The position numbers were made by a program, and so were the translations under genes. DNA of 64,000 nucleotides from Sinonovacula constricta (taxonomy: Eukaryota > Mollusca > Bivalvia > Cardiida > Solecurtidae). The stretch lies in NCBI GenBank assembly GCA_007844125.1, contig CM017556.1:80511564-80575563 (forward strand), in the 5' to 3' direction. Below are positions 25,590 through 38,543 of the stretch, in pieces (position 1 is the stretch's first letter; every line of letters begins with the position of its first letter). The notes under the pieces were generated by a model. It worked only from the letters and a program-made list of their open reading frames with translations. It did no database searches and was not told where the DNA came from.

Positions 25590-28500
25590 GCATATGCAAA
25601 TATTTCGAATACCCAATTCCCAGCCAGATAGGTATTCGGCTCTAGCTCGATATTCAAACTCTGCGTTTAAAAGTATTTTTACAGAAAATATTTCGAATAC
25701 CCAATTCCCAGCCAGCTCGGTATTCAGGTCTAGCTCGATATTCAGAATCTGCGTTTAATTGTTTCTATAAGAATTTTTTTTCGAATACCCAATTCCCAGC
25801 CAGATAGGTATTCAGGTCTAGCTCGATATTCAAACTCTGCTTAAAAAGTTTCTATTAAAAAAGTATTTTGAATACCCAATTCCCAGCCAGATAGGTATTC
25901 GGCTCTAGGTCGATATTCAAACTCTGCTTAAAAATTTTCTATTAAAAATTTTTTTTCGAATACCCAATTCCCAGCCAGATAGGTATTCGGCTCTAGCTCG
26001 ATATTCAAACTCTGCGTTTAAAAGTATTTTTACAGAAAATATTTCGAATACCCAATTCCCAGCCAGCTCGGTATTCAGGTCTAGCTCGATATTCAGAATC
26101 TGCGTTAAATTGTTTCTATAAGAAAAAAATTTCGAATACCCAATTCCGAGCCAGATAGGTATTCATGTGTAGCTCAATATTCAAACTCTGCTTAAAAAGT
26201 TTCTATTGAAAAAGTATTTTGAATACCCAATTCCCAGCCAGATAGGTATTCGGCTCTAGGTCGATATTCAAACTCTGCTTAAAAAGTTTCTATTAAAAAA
26301 AATTTTTTTTCGAATACCCAATTCCCAGCCAGATAGGTATTCGGCTCTAGCTCGATATTCAAACTCTGCGTTTAAAAGTATTTTTACAGAAAATATTTCG
26401 AATACCCAATTTCCAGCCAGCTCGGTATTCAGGTCTAGCTCGATATTCAGAATCTGCGTTTAATTGTTTCTATAAGAATTTTTTTCGAATACCCAATTCC
26501 CAGCCAGATAGGTATTCAGGTCTAGCTCGATATTCAAACTCTGAATACCTAATTCCCAGCCAGATAGGTATTCGGCTCTAGGTCGATATTCAAACTCTGC
26601 TTAAAAAGTTTCTATTACAATTTTTTTTTCGAATACCCAATTCCCAGCCAGATAGGTATTCGTCTCTAGCTCGATATTCAAACTCTGCGTTTAAAAGTAT
26701 TTTTACAGAAAATATTTCGAATACCCAATTCCCAGCCAGCTCGGTATTCAGGTCTAGCTCGATATTTAGAATCTGCGTTTAATTGTTTCTATAAGAAAAA
26801 AATTTCGAATACCCAATTCCCAGCCAGATAGGTATTCAGGTCTAGCTCGATATTCAAACTCTGAATACCTAATTCCTAGCCAGATAGGTATTCAGGTCTA
26901 GCTCGATATTCAAACTCTGCTTAAAATGTTTCTATTAAAAAAATATTTTGAATACCCAATTCCCAGGCAGATAGGTATTCGGCTCTAGGTCGATATTCAA
27001 ACTCTGCTTAAAAAGTTTCTATTAAATTTTTTTTTCGAATACCCAATTCCCAGCCAGATAGGTATTCGGCTCTAGCTCGATATTCAAACTCTGCGTTTAA
27101 AAGTATTTTTACAGAAAATATTTCGAATACCCAATTCCCAGCCAGCTCGGTATTCAGGTCTAGCTCGATATTCAGAATCTGCGTTTAATTGTTTCTATAA
27201 GAAACAAATTTCGAATACCCAATTCCCAGCCAGATAGGTATTCAGGTCTAGCTCGATATTCAAACTCTGCTTAAAAAGTTTCTATTAAAAAAAATATTTT
27301 GAATACCCAATTCCCAGCCAGATAGGTATTCGGCTCTCGCTCGATATTCAAACTCTGCGTTTAATAGTATTTTTACAGAAAATATTTCGAATACCCAATT
27401 CCCAGCCAGCTCGGTATTCAGGTCTAGCTCGATATTCAGAATCTGCGTTTAATTGTTTCTATAAGAATTTTTTTTCGAATACCCAATTCCCAGCCAGATA
27501 GGTATTCAGGTCTAGCTCGATATTCAAACTCTGCTTAAAAAGTTTCTATTAAAAAAGTATTTTGAATACCCAATTCCCAGCCAGATAGGTATTCGGCTCT
27601 AGGTCGATATTCAAACTCTGCTTAAAAAGTTTATATTACAATTTTTTTTTTCGAATACCCAATTCCCAGCCAGATAGGTATTCGTCTCTAGCTCGATATT
27701 CAAACTCTGCGTTTAAAAGTATTTTTACAGAAAATATTTCGAATACCCAATTCCCAGCCAGCTCGGTATTCAGGTCTAGCTCGATATTCAGAATCTGCGT
27801 TTAATTGTTTCTATAAGAATTTTTTTTCGAATACCCAATTCCCAGCCAGATAGGTATTCAGGTCTAGCTCGATATTCAAACTCTGCTTAAAATGTTTCTA
27901 TTAAAAAAAAATATTTTGAATACCCAATTCCCAGCCAGATAGGTATTCGGCTCTAGGTCGATATTCAAACTCTGCTTAAAAAGTTTCTATTAAATTTTTT
28001 TTTCGAATACCCAATTCCCAGCCAGATAGGTATTCGTCTCTAGCTCGATATTCAAACTCTGCGTTTAAAAGTATTTTTACAGAAAATATTTCGAATACCC
28101 AATTCCCAGCCAGCTCGGTATTCAGGTCTAGCTCGATATTCAGAATCTGCGTTTAATTGTTTCTATAAGAAACAAATTTCGAATACCCAATTCCCAGCCA
28201 GATAGGTATTCAGGTCTAGCTCGATATTCAAACTCTGCTTAAAAAGTTTCTATTAAAAAAAATATTTTGAATACCCAATTCCCAGCCAGATAGGTATTCG
28301 GCTCTAGCTCGATATTCAAACTCTGCGTTTAATAGTATTTTTACAGAAAATATTTCGAATACCCAATTCCCAGCCAGCTCGGTATTCAGGTCTAGCTCGA
28401 TATTCAGAATCTGCGTTTAATTGTTTCTATAAGAATTTTTTTTCGAATACCCAATTCCCAGCCAGATAGGTATTCAGGTCTAGCTCGATATTCAAACTCT

Positions 28501-29640
28501 GCTTAAAAGTTTCTATTAAAAAAGTATTTTGAATACCCAATTCCCAGCCAGATAGGTATTCGGCTCTAGGTCGATATTCAAACTCTGCTTAAAAAGTTTA
28601 TATTAAAATTTTTTTTTTCGAATACCCAATTCCCAGCCAGATAGGTATTCGTCTCTAGCTCGATATTCAAACTCTGAATACCCAATTCCCAGCCAGATAG
28701 GTATTCGGCTCTAGGTCGATATTCAAACTCTGCTTAAAAAGTTTATATTAAAATTTTTTTTTTCGAATACCCAATTCCCAGCCAGATAGGTATTCGTCTC
28801 TAGCTCGATATTCAAACTCTGCGTTTAAAAGTATTTTTACAGAAAATATTTCGAATACCCAATTCCCAGCCAGCTCGGTATTCAGGTCTAGCTCGATATT
28901 TAGAATCTGCGTTTAATTGTTTCTATAAGAATTTTTTTTCGAATACCCAATTCCCAGCCAGATAGGTATTCAGGTGTAGCTCGATATTCAAACTCTGCTT
29001 AAAAAGTTTCTATTAAAAAAGTATTTTGAATACCCAATTCCCAGCCAGATAGGTATTCGGCTCTAGGTCGATATTCAAACTCTGCTTAAAAATTTTCTAT
29101 TAAAATTTTTTTTTCGAATACCCAATTCCCAGCCAGATAGGTATTCAGGTCTAGCTCGATATTCAAACTCTGCTTAAAATGTTTCTATTAAAAAAAAATA
29201 TTTCGAATACCCAATTCCCAGCCAGCTCGGTATTCAGGTCTAGCTCGATATTCAAACTCTGCGTTGAATTGTTCAAATAATAAAAATATTTTGAATACCC
29301 AATTCCCAGCCAGCTGGGTATTCATGTCTAGCTCGATATTCAAATCTGCTTTGAATAGTTTCTTTACAGAATGTATTTCGAATACCCAATTCCCAGCCAG
29401 ATAGGTATTCAGGTCTAGCACGATATTCAAACTCTGCATTGATATTTCGAATACCCAATTCCTAGCCAGCTCGGAATACGACTGCAGCTCTATATTCAAT
29501 ACCCAATACCTAGCTAGCTGGGTATTCGGTTGTATCTAGGAATTCGCGAATACCCAATTCCTAGCTGGCTGGGTATTCGGTTGTATCTGGATATTGAATA
29601 CCCAATACCCAATTCCCAATTCCCAGCCAACTTCACAAAC
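25590..29640 (-). repeat. 88-bp satellite array, reverse orientation (~45 monomers) with higher-order structure
   Basis: Same monomer as 20,318-22,797 but on the opposite strand (GAATACCCAATTCCCAGCCA, then GGTATTC, then TCGATATTC). The type with TTTTTACAGAAAATATTTCG recurs at 25,681, 26,032, 26,386, 26,705, 27,111, 27,375, 27,727, 28,079, 28,343 and 28,839. Spacings are mostly 351-354 or 264 bp, that is four or three monomers. The outer end (29,460-29,640) is the reverse complement of 20,318-20,500, so the two arrays share one edge. Confidence 0.95.
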
Positions 29641-31702
29641 CTGTAAAAACGAACGTGTTTGTGCAAACAAATAGCAAATTTAAGCATATGCAGTGTTGCA
29701 ATTTGCAAATTAGAAATTGAATATTGGCGGATATCCCCTTCCATATGTTTCAAGTATTTGATAAATATTGTTTTCTGTTTTTATAAATGATGTTGACTGG
29801 CCGGGTTTAGATGCTAGTGACATCGTTGTTTATCACGATCATAGCGACTTGCATATGCTACAATACATTGAGTTGCCACAATATACCACGGTTTTTTGAC
29901 AGATATGTTTCTAAAGTACATAACCGATGTCTAAACAATATCAAACAAGAATTTCATTTTTATTTGTGGCAGACAAATTACTCGCATTTTGGCAACAGTA
30001 TATTTTGCTTTGTTATGTCCATATGCGAATAAGAACAAATGCTTGAACAACTGAAGATCAGTCATCAATTAATGTTGCTTAATAAACCTAATAGTATTGG
30101 CTTTATTCTCTTTATAAAACACATTTTTTAAATTTCTTGACAACCCTAACATGAAAATATAGTTTTGATATCTAAAATACATCATAAAAGCTGTAAAAAT
30201 TGATACGAAATTCAGTCAAATAGATTGAAAAAATAAAAACACAGTTGTGAGTTTAATACAGCACATATTTCCAGACTTCAGCCTGCATAAGCTTCTGCCC
30301 ACAAAGCTGGCTGCCCTAAACTGTCTTATCAGTGCCTATGACATCACATGGAAACTTTATATATGGGAGATGTATCGTAAACATACAAAGGCGCGTTTCT
30401 GCCATTACGCACTTTACGCACATGCGTAACCTCCGTTCGAAAAATCGAAAATCTGTAAGAACCACAGACACTTAGAAAGTTGACGTCTCACCCAGTTTAG
30501 GAATGATATATTTTTTATCTCCGCAGTTTGTATTTATAAAATCTTATTACCACACCAATCAAGTTGTAAAGGTTTAAAATGATTAAACTTATACACGTCA
30601 GGATCTTAGTCATTCATATTTTGCGTTAAGTTCATCGCATGTTCGCGTTTTACCTGTTATTCATTAAAAAAGGACCGAATATATTACTACACTGGTTATT
30701 TCCCTTGTAGTTGTGAGTCTTCGAACTTCGAATATTGCCCTGATACGCGCCTGGTTACCTACATACAGTAAGTAAACAGTAAGGACAAATGTCAGAAAGA
30801 AATGACATTAATCAATTAACGTCCTTATGTTTTTGTTAAGGTCTTTATAAGATAAGTAAATTAACAACGCATTCGATAAAGTGATGTGAGCAACACGGAG
30901 AGAGAAAATTCCCAAGCATTATTTGTTTTCCTTTGAAGAATAGACAGACGGCTATACCAACTAGTGAGTTCTGATTTTGTTCACATTTTTTTTGTCTTCA
31001 GTACACATTAAAGACAAAAATACCTAGCTATGAAAGATATAAATGGCAAGAGTCAATTAACTTCATAATGTTTTTTGTTAAGGTCGTTATAAGATAAATA
31101 CATTAACACATACGGTGATATAAGCAACGCGGATAAGAAAATTAAAAAAAACAAACACAACCTAAGCATTATTTGTTTCCTTTGAAAAATAGACACACGC
31201 TTATATCAACTAGCGAGTTCTGATTTTGTTCACATTCTCTGTAGTCTAAAAGTCATTTGAATGGTTCTTTCGAGATGTTTTTTCCGAATCCCAGTATTAA
31301 CGCCATTTTACCTAGATTAGATACATATCTCACCAGCACATGGTATGGCTCTTTTTCGCACTAATGACGTCACAACATAAAATATACATATTCGTAATTT
31401 CTTTGAACTGAAAAGCACGATGACATTAAGCATTCATTATAGAAATTGAACAATTGTTTAAATGACGCCATAACATCAAATACGCATTATTGTAGTCTTT
31501 CTTTTTTCTTTTTTTTAAAAATCGCCATATTAGTAACGATCATTGAAATGTATGTTATCTGTGTTAAAACAAAACGAAGCCATAACATTAGATGCAAATT
31601 ATTGTAGCTTAAACAGTGTCTTAGCAAAACAAAACTTTGATTTTAAAGACACGTTATGCGCACGTGTTGAACATTTTATAATTACATTTTACTGAAGGTC
31701 AA

Positions 31703-31865
31703 ATCCGTAGAAGCCTGACAGAGCGAAGATAAGGTTGTGTATCTGAGATTCTTGATGTGTTTGAAAAGTTCATCAACGGTATCTGGGCGACGATCTTTAA
31801 AGCAGGCTCTGATGGAAGCGAAGATTTCCAAATGAATGAAAATGTCTGGCTCCTGCTGTTTTTAT
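31703..31865 (-). pseudogene. Conserved exon-like block, copy B
   Basis: Partner of 8,528-8,690. On the minus strand it reads HLEIFASIRACFKDRRPDTV, then DELFKHIKNLRYTTL, and stays open past the position where copy A has TGA. The donor-like ACAGGTGTGA of copy A is ACGGATTTGA here. An AG precedes the start of the shared frame in both copies. Function unknown. Confidence 0.3.
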
Positions 31866-32034
31866 TTTAATTGGAAATCTGTTTTAAATAATGTTGCTAA
31901 ATAATTTATATTTGCAGTCAAATTAAATTTAGTGAAACTGAATGATATATTCTCGCTGCAGTCTTATTACACCGAACTATATATAAATCAACATTTATTA
32001 TATCATAAATATCTCCATTTTAAACACAAAAAAT

Positions 32035-32262
32035 CGGGATTTGCCGGCATTTTTGCCAATACTATGCAGAAACATTTGTATCTTTATAGCACAATGGCTC
32101 TTGTGGTGCCCAGGGACTGAACCCGACGGTCCATTACACTTACACCGATGAGTCAGGCGTAATGCTCTCCCTTAGCCCCGAGCGTTTGGAGGGAAGCCAC
32201 TACTACCAACTTTAAAGTCTTTGGTCTGACCCGGCCGGGGTTTGAACCCACGACGGTCTACC
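32035..32262 (-). mobile_element. tRNA-derived SINE, family 1 (minus strand, 5'-truncated)
   Basis: Carries the family tail (TTGCCGGCATTTTTGCC as read on the plus strand), GTGCCCAGGGACTGAACCCG, GGGAAGCCACTACTACCAAC and the B-box complement GGCCGGGGTTTGAACCC. It stops shortly after the B box, as the copy at 5,742 does. It lies at the left edge of the B-specific segment. Confidence 0.85.
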
Positions 32263-33244
32263 ACAGCTATAATATTTCAATTTCCCAATTGTTTATGTGA
32301 TCACGTAAAACACCAAAAATGCAACCCTCCAATATGTAACTAATGTTTCTTATAAACTATCAAACAACTTCATTGAATGAATCTAAAAGCCAACAAAAGG
32401 GAGTATAAAATATAGTTTCTCTACTTTTACATAAGAAATATGTAAACGTTTGCGATAAGCACATAGGATAAATAATGAGCTGTGTCCTCTAGTATATAAT
32501 TATTTAGATTATTTATCACATAACCTACTGCGCGAGCGTGAGGTTACACTCATGCGTTATTTTTGGTAACACACTAGTGTGACGTCGTTAAGTATGCGTA
32601 GTGTATATGAATATGCCATTACCTGATCACATTGTTGTAACCTTTTATGCATTTTGTTGGACAATTTTATTTTAATTAAGAAAAGAAATAAATTTTAGTT
32701 ATGTTATAAACGAATCTGTTCCGTTTTTATGGAAAATAATCAAGTGAAGAGTGGAGCTATTTTTGTGCGGATTCTCCCAAACCGAATTACACATGTCAAG
32801 ATCGACTGTTCATGCTATACAAAGATGATGCATTGTAAAACAAAACAGCTGATGTTTTGGTTATGTAATAAACAGAATCTAATATTCGTGTTTATTCGAT
32901 ACTGAAAATCTAAAACTCGTTGTCTAAAATGACAGAGCCTGGTTTCGTTTCATTTCATCCAACTCGTTTATTCAGTATCTAATGAACACTCTTATCAGCT
33001 CCTATATTTATCCAAACTATGTCACGTTTCTCTAATCTCTGACATTGCTTTTTTGGTGTAAATATACTATTGTAAGAATGGTCGATATTCTCGTACACCA
33101 TCTTTTTATGTCGCATTTATTTCTCCCTTTCTCTGTATTTGCTAATTATCTGTCTCCGTCTCTCTTTCCATTTCATTCTTTCCACTCCTCTCGTTCTCAG
33201 TATTTTTTTATCTCAATGCAAATCTTTCTATTACTTTCGTTCCC

Positions 33245-33312
33245 ATCCCATCTCTCCCCCTGTCTCTCTCTCTGTCTCTCTGTCTCACTGTCTGTCTGTC
33301 TGTCTGTCTCAC

Positions 33313-33371
<59 letters not shown>

Positions 33372-33482
33372 GTCTCCGTCTGTCTGTCTGTCTCTGTCTC
33401 TGTCTGTCTGTCTGACACACTCTCTCTCTCTCTCTCTCTGTCTCTCTCTGTCTCTCTTTGTCTCTCTCTCTCTCTCTCTCTC
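33245..33482. repeat. (CT)n/(CTGT)n compound microsatellite
   Basis: About 240 bp of CTCTCTGT and CTGT units within a longer pyrimidine-rich stretch starting near 33,120. The 245-residue plus-strand frame over it (poly Ser-Leu-Cys-Val) and its minus-strand partner (Asp-Arg-Gln-Thr repeats) are repeat products. It belongs to the B-specific segment. Confidence 0.97.
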
Positions 33483-35581
33483 AGTTTCTCAAATTTCTTG
33501 AAAGTGAGTTTAAAGAGACCCATATCGACAGGATTGATCTTCCTTTTTGAGTTATTTTTAAAAAAAAAAGCTAACACGATACCTTTGTATCTCCGCTACT
33601 TGCATGGTATTGTTATCTGGAGAATGTGTATGATTTCTGAGGCTGATTTACATAAATACGTTGCATATCTTCTGTTATTCTTGATTGTTATAAAAGAAGA
33701 GTACAAACAATCAATACTCGTTTGTTTTGAGCTATTATTCGATAAACATATGATTAATATCAATAAAGGTATGTATACATGAATGTGTTATACTTAAAAC
33801 AGTGATTAAAGTGTCAAATAAATGGTCACGTAAATGGTAATGTATAGCTTCTTGGATAATTCTCTCCCCCGTTGTCATTAAATTGTTCCTTTACTCACAT
33901 TTATTGTCATCGCGCTGTAGCGCGGAAAATATAATTTTCTGTGTTTGGGGAACGAATTAAAAGAAAATTATTTTCCCTTGTTTGTAATGAAGTAACCGCC
34001 AGGTGGCGTTTTAAGTTGGCGGCAAGGCACAGGGTTTTCGTGTTGTAAGCAGTAAAGTTGTCATTCAGCTTTGGGTAACCGAACAGTAGACATCGATAAT
34101 TTTTAGTATCTGTTCAGCTTATTATGAAGGTACAATTTCAAAATAATTACATACATTATGCGTAATCACGTTATGTTTTGAGTTTAAGAGTATATGCTGT
34201 AATATCAGTGATAGAGAGATGAAATGTCAATAGATGCATTCGGTATACCCAAATGCTACATCTAACGATTTCCAAATTAAATGTTGAAATGGTATTCAGA
34301 GTTCGTATTGTTTGTTTGTTGAAGGTTTCGTAATGGTAATCAGGGAACTACTGTTATCATGTTTGCTGGAGAGTCATGTGACCAGCATGTTTACCGATAG
34401 GATCTAAGCTGTAATCAGAAGTACGGTTCAGCATCAAGCAATAATAATCTAAAATGTTTTAAAAATCCAGTGTCACATCAAAAACTGTCGTGATGGTCAC
34501 AACAAAAAACTGTCGTCAGATAATAATAGTCAAATATGTTTAATTTCGATTTTATTCTGCTTATGGACAATTAAACCTTCTTCGTATACATTTATGTTTC
34601 TTTTTATTTTTGCAATATTTCTCTTACTGGTCTAATACACACTTTTGCGTCGTCTTTGATGCTGTGCATCAATGTTCTTCTTGTATTAAACCTGCATGGC
34701 AAATTTATACTTTATATATGTAGATCCATGGTCACAATCGACTCGGTTTCATTTGATCGATTTAAGCACGGGCGTCAAAGTGTTTTATTTAAAATATTTA
34801 ATACACGCGTGCGTACTTTTTCTTGACATATTGATACGTTTATTTTCGTTGTGCCATAAAATTCGAAATTTCAAACTTTGAATAATGTACACAAACATTA
34901 ACTATATGCTACAAATATGCCCTCTAAAAATGCATTGTTATTAAACCGGTAACGATCTGTACCCCATGCGTCTTTTTTTCAAACCTCGACCATGTAATAC
35001 TTGATCCTAGCAAAATATACTGTAGTACGATCAGTATCAACGCAACTTAACAGATTAGATTATTTTTATTCCTAGCTGATGCTTGCATCAGCTTTTTGGC
35101 GATAGGCTTCGAAAAATCAGAATACCACCACAGAGTTGTTAACAGATACCATAAATCATTTCTTACGTTAAGTTATACACTCGAATTGTGAAGAAATGGG
35201 CCGCCTTAGGACATTTTAAAGTTAAAAGCAGTAAACAATTTTGTTTAACTTTAGTGTATATGCTTCAAATTTATGGAACAAGATTTAAACACACGGTGCC
35301 TGTTTTTGAAAATAAGGCTGGAAACCCCGTTTTGATTAATGTTTAGATTATAAACAATGTTTCCACGGGCAGAAATGTATGTATGACTATGTGCTCAAGT
35401 TCTCAGTTCCTTTAAGACGACGTTTGGTTTAGCTTCTGATAATGTTCATTGTAATGGAAACAATTGAATGACTCTAAACTATCTATAACATTTCCATCAA
35501 TTTGAACATTCCCTTCGTCAGCACTTATTGGGGTGCAGTTTCTGATCACGTGAATTTATCCTGTTACATCCATGTACAAGT

Positions 35582-35842
35582 TGGTAGAGCGTCGGCTTGC
35601 GGACCGGGTGGTCGCGGGTTCAAACCCCGGCCGGGTCAAACCAAAGACTTTAAAATTGGTAGTAGTGGCTTCCCTCCTAACGCTTTGGATTAAATGGGAC
35701 AGCATTACGCCTGACTCGTCGGTGTCAGTATAATGGACCGGCCGGGTTCAGTCCCTGGGCACCTCATAAGTTTCATTGTGCTATAATGATAGAAATGTTG
35801 CTGCACAGTATCGGCAAAAATGCCGGCAAATCCCATTACATC
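35582..35842 (+). mobile_element. tRNA-derived SINE, family 1, with perfect 16-bp target-site duplication
   Basis: Starts inside the tRNA head (TGGTAGAGCGTCGGCTTGCG) with B box GGGTTCAAACCCC. It then runs through CAAACCAAAGACTTTAAAA, CAGCATTACGCCTGACTCG and CAGTCCCTGGGCACCTCATA to the tail hairpin CGGCAAAAATGCCG. ACATCCATGTACAAGT flanks it at 35,566-35,581 and 35,843-35,858. The 16-bp duplication indicates LINE-mediated insertion. The head lacks about 15 bases, so it was 5'-truncated on insertion. It is specific to copy B. Confidence 0.95.
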
Positions 35843-36719
35843 ACATCCATGTACAAGTGTGCCAAACCGCGTGCAGTCAAACAAAGTTGTTTACGTGAAA
35901 TTATCATCTACTTTGTTCTACATATTTCCCCATGCATTTTGCGCCTTTTTTCTTTTCACTACGATCCTCTTTGTCAAGTCTTTAATCGCACTTCTCCGTG
36001 CATAGCATTATCATTATAAAATAGATCTCATAAAATGACGTTATCTTGTTCCACGAACATCTGTCTACTGTCATTTGTTAGCCTCATTATTTTATTAGAA
36101 TTGGCGGTTGTGTTATGTTGGACAAAACATGCACGGAATCAGGGATATATGAAAAATACGATTTAAACGTGTTAATTACATCGATGTATAACTTGTAGCA
36201 TGTTTCAAGTATTATGTTTAATTAATTAAATACACAATGTTGAAATGTTATAATGATTTAAGTACAATGTAAATAAAAAAAAAACGCACAAAAAAAAAAA
36301 CAAATAAACAGCAACAAACAATTATTTTTAAATTTAGATTTCATTTTAATTAAGCATTTAAAATAAAGACAATACATTTCCATTATAATGATTATCATAA
36401 TTAAAAATGAAACAAATAAAAAATGATGCAACTTCCCACTAAACAATAAACATCAGATTAAGCATACTTTCAAGCTATAGACCATCCGTTGTTCAAGTTT
36501 AAGATTAGCATATCGTTTTTACATAGATAAATAAAATAATCTATGTACTCAGACCTCTTATCTTCCTGACAAAAGATAATACTTTATTTTAAGATGATAT
36601 TTAACATTTATTGACTTATTTTCTACTCAGGACATGTATCTTACAAGAATATCGACAAAATACGCAGGGAGCAACGACTTGTTCTTTTTTGCACAATGCA
36701 GAAATGTGTTTCCCTTATT

Positions 36720-37115
36720 ATAGGGCCTTTATCCATTGTACATATTGTACATATGTTTATAGTTTATTTTATTACTAGTTATTTTGTCTATATATAAGAT
36801 CATTTTATTAGCTTTAACTCCCGATGCATGTGCTTACTGTTAGTTGTCTCGCTTTGACGGGATATTTTGAATTTACACTGTTTTTATAATAGAAAAACCT
36901 TCAGGAAGTCCGAGGTTAGAGTGCCCCCAAAACGAGCTTTAAGCACCTCATTCGGTCCTTTTGCCGACTGACCGTTCCAAGGCTGGTTTTTCTTTTTGCG
37001 TGCGATGGCTCTGTCTTTTGCAACATTTACATTTTCCCTGTTTGCCTTGGTCTAGAGGTAGTTTGGATTAAAAAATATGTGGTTATATTGATAGGACCTT
37101 TTCTTTTTACCTATT
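36720..37115 (+). mobile_element. Dispersed non-coding repeat, family 'GCCGACTGACC', copy 2 (approximate ends)
   Basis: Interrupts a stretch that is continuous in copy A: GAAATATGTTGGCCTTATTA joins AAAACTGGTACCCG near 10,775-10,810. The shared core is at 36,895-36,985 (AAACCTTCAGGAAGTCCGAG, GGTCC, TTGCCGACTGACC, TTCCAAGGC). The paralogous insertion at 4,110-4,670 is in a different place, so the two are independent insertions. Confidence 0.5.
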
Positions 37116-38543
37116 TATTCAATCAAATACTGGTACCCGTCTTGTATATACTGTATGGCACATGTGCATGAATTCCATCTAATACCATAAACATCTGGTA
37201 TTTCATGTTGATTATATGAGCAAGAATCTTTAAGATTGTCTGCATTGTTAGTTAATTATTCATGTATTGTTGCTAAAATGTTATTATGTAATGATAATTA
37301 TGTCGTTTTATGTATGTTGTGAACTTGTCGACCTGAGCTTTGCAAACACTGCTAAAATACAAGAGTGTAAACAAAAAGTCACAAACGGAAATAGTTCGGT
37401 TTCTTCTCCGTGAGATTTTGGTAAAGTATGATTGGTTTCCAAATTTTCTAAGTTTAAATATTCTATTTCTGGGTTGTGAGAAAGTACGCGCAGGAGTTCG
37501 TATGTATTGCATCTTAATTTTACTTATCTACGGCCATGGTATGCGTGTAAAGAAAATATGGTGTAAACAAATGAGCATTGCTGTGCCATGCAATGCAAGA
37601 ATTGTAAAGCTTCTCTGTTTTGCTCTACGATTAGTTTGTTGTTTATCTGAGTTTTAAGCATACTTATTTTTTGCTTATGTTGTTCTGGCTTTTATATTTT
37701 ATCCGGGGATGCTGGCTTGGGTGCTAAAACACAATCGCTAATGATCGTATTTGCTCGTAAAATAAATAACAAATAGCTTATTGTTTGCAAGATATTTATT
37801 GGCAACAATGATTATTGGATTCTTTCCTATCCGAAATGCAAATAAGCGAGCATGTGATTAAAAATGGGAACATATGTAATAAAAAATATCACCGACTAGT
37901 GCTAATTAAAGTGAACAAGGGCGGGTTAGTTCTTTTAATATGTTTTCGGAAATCTCTGTTCAAGTCTTAATGCTGAAGCAGTAATAAAATAACACTTCAT
38001 GGTGATTTGATGATGAATCTTTGGCCAAAAAAATAAAAAAATAACGTATGCTGATGACTGCAGTTTTTTTTAATTGGTATGAACCGAACATATACCGGTA
38101 AAAGTTATTCTTTATTAAACTAATTGGTTGTTAAATCGACAGCAATTAATTTCTCACAGACCGGTAATTCGTTTTCTTAATGAAACATTTGTTGTAAAAT
38201 TTACTCCTCGGTGGTATACTGTTCCTCTTTCTTACGATGACTTCCTTGCAAATTTACTATCTATATGTATTTTTGTGAATTTATTTGCAATAAATTTAAG
38301 ACAATTTTCTAAGAGAATTTTGATGTTTATGTCAACGACGAAGACGCCTTGCTATAATAAAAAAAAAAAGAAACAAGACTAAGTTCTATGTGCATACTGA
38401 TTTATGATGAACCATAAGCAAATATAAATGAGTATAGTTAATACTCGCCATTCCTAATTGTTCATGATCGTCGCAAAATCATTAGTCATCGATCATATTA
38501 ATGACTTTAACTATTATTGTTACCATTCTGCTTATTAAATACC

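Larger units (their letters stand above)
19795..29764. mobile_element. 9.9-kb composite inverted-satellite insertion with ~19-bp flanking repeats
   Basis: The block is bordered by TGTTTCAAGTATTAAATAAA (19,795-19,814) and TGTTTCAAGTATTTGATAAA (29,745-29,764), which match at 18 of 20 bases. Copy A has one such sequence (GCTTCAAGTTTGTTTAATA, 4,931-4,949) with the same outer neighbours, so the block is an insertion with a target-site duplication. Inside, in order, are a ~500-bp inverted arm, a forward 88-bp satellite, the second arm, a tRNA-like dimer, a 1.9-kb spacer with a GTCGGCAA cluster, and a larger satellite array in reverse orientation. No transposase frame is visible, so it is non-autonomous; a fold-back or Helitron-like origin is possible. 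Confidence 0.75.

Noticed and set aside
20447..29499. Mirror-image 103-111 residue open frames (starting MNIELQSYSEL) in both satellite arrays
   Set aside because: They lie wholly in 88-bp monomers that happen to lack stops; length is not conserved over the array and other monomers break the frame. The similarity reflects the inverted DNA copy.
33045..33782. 245-residue Ser/Leu/Cys/Val frame
   Set aside because: Most of it is the CT/CTGT microsatellite; the ends show no domain or splice context and the opposite strand is equally open.
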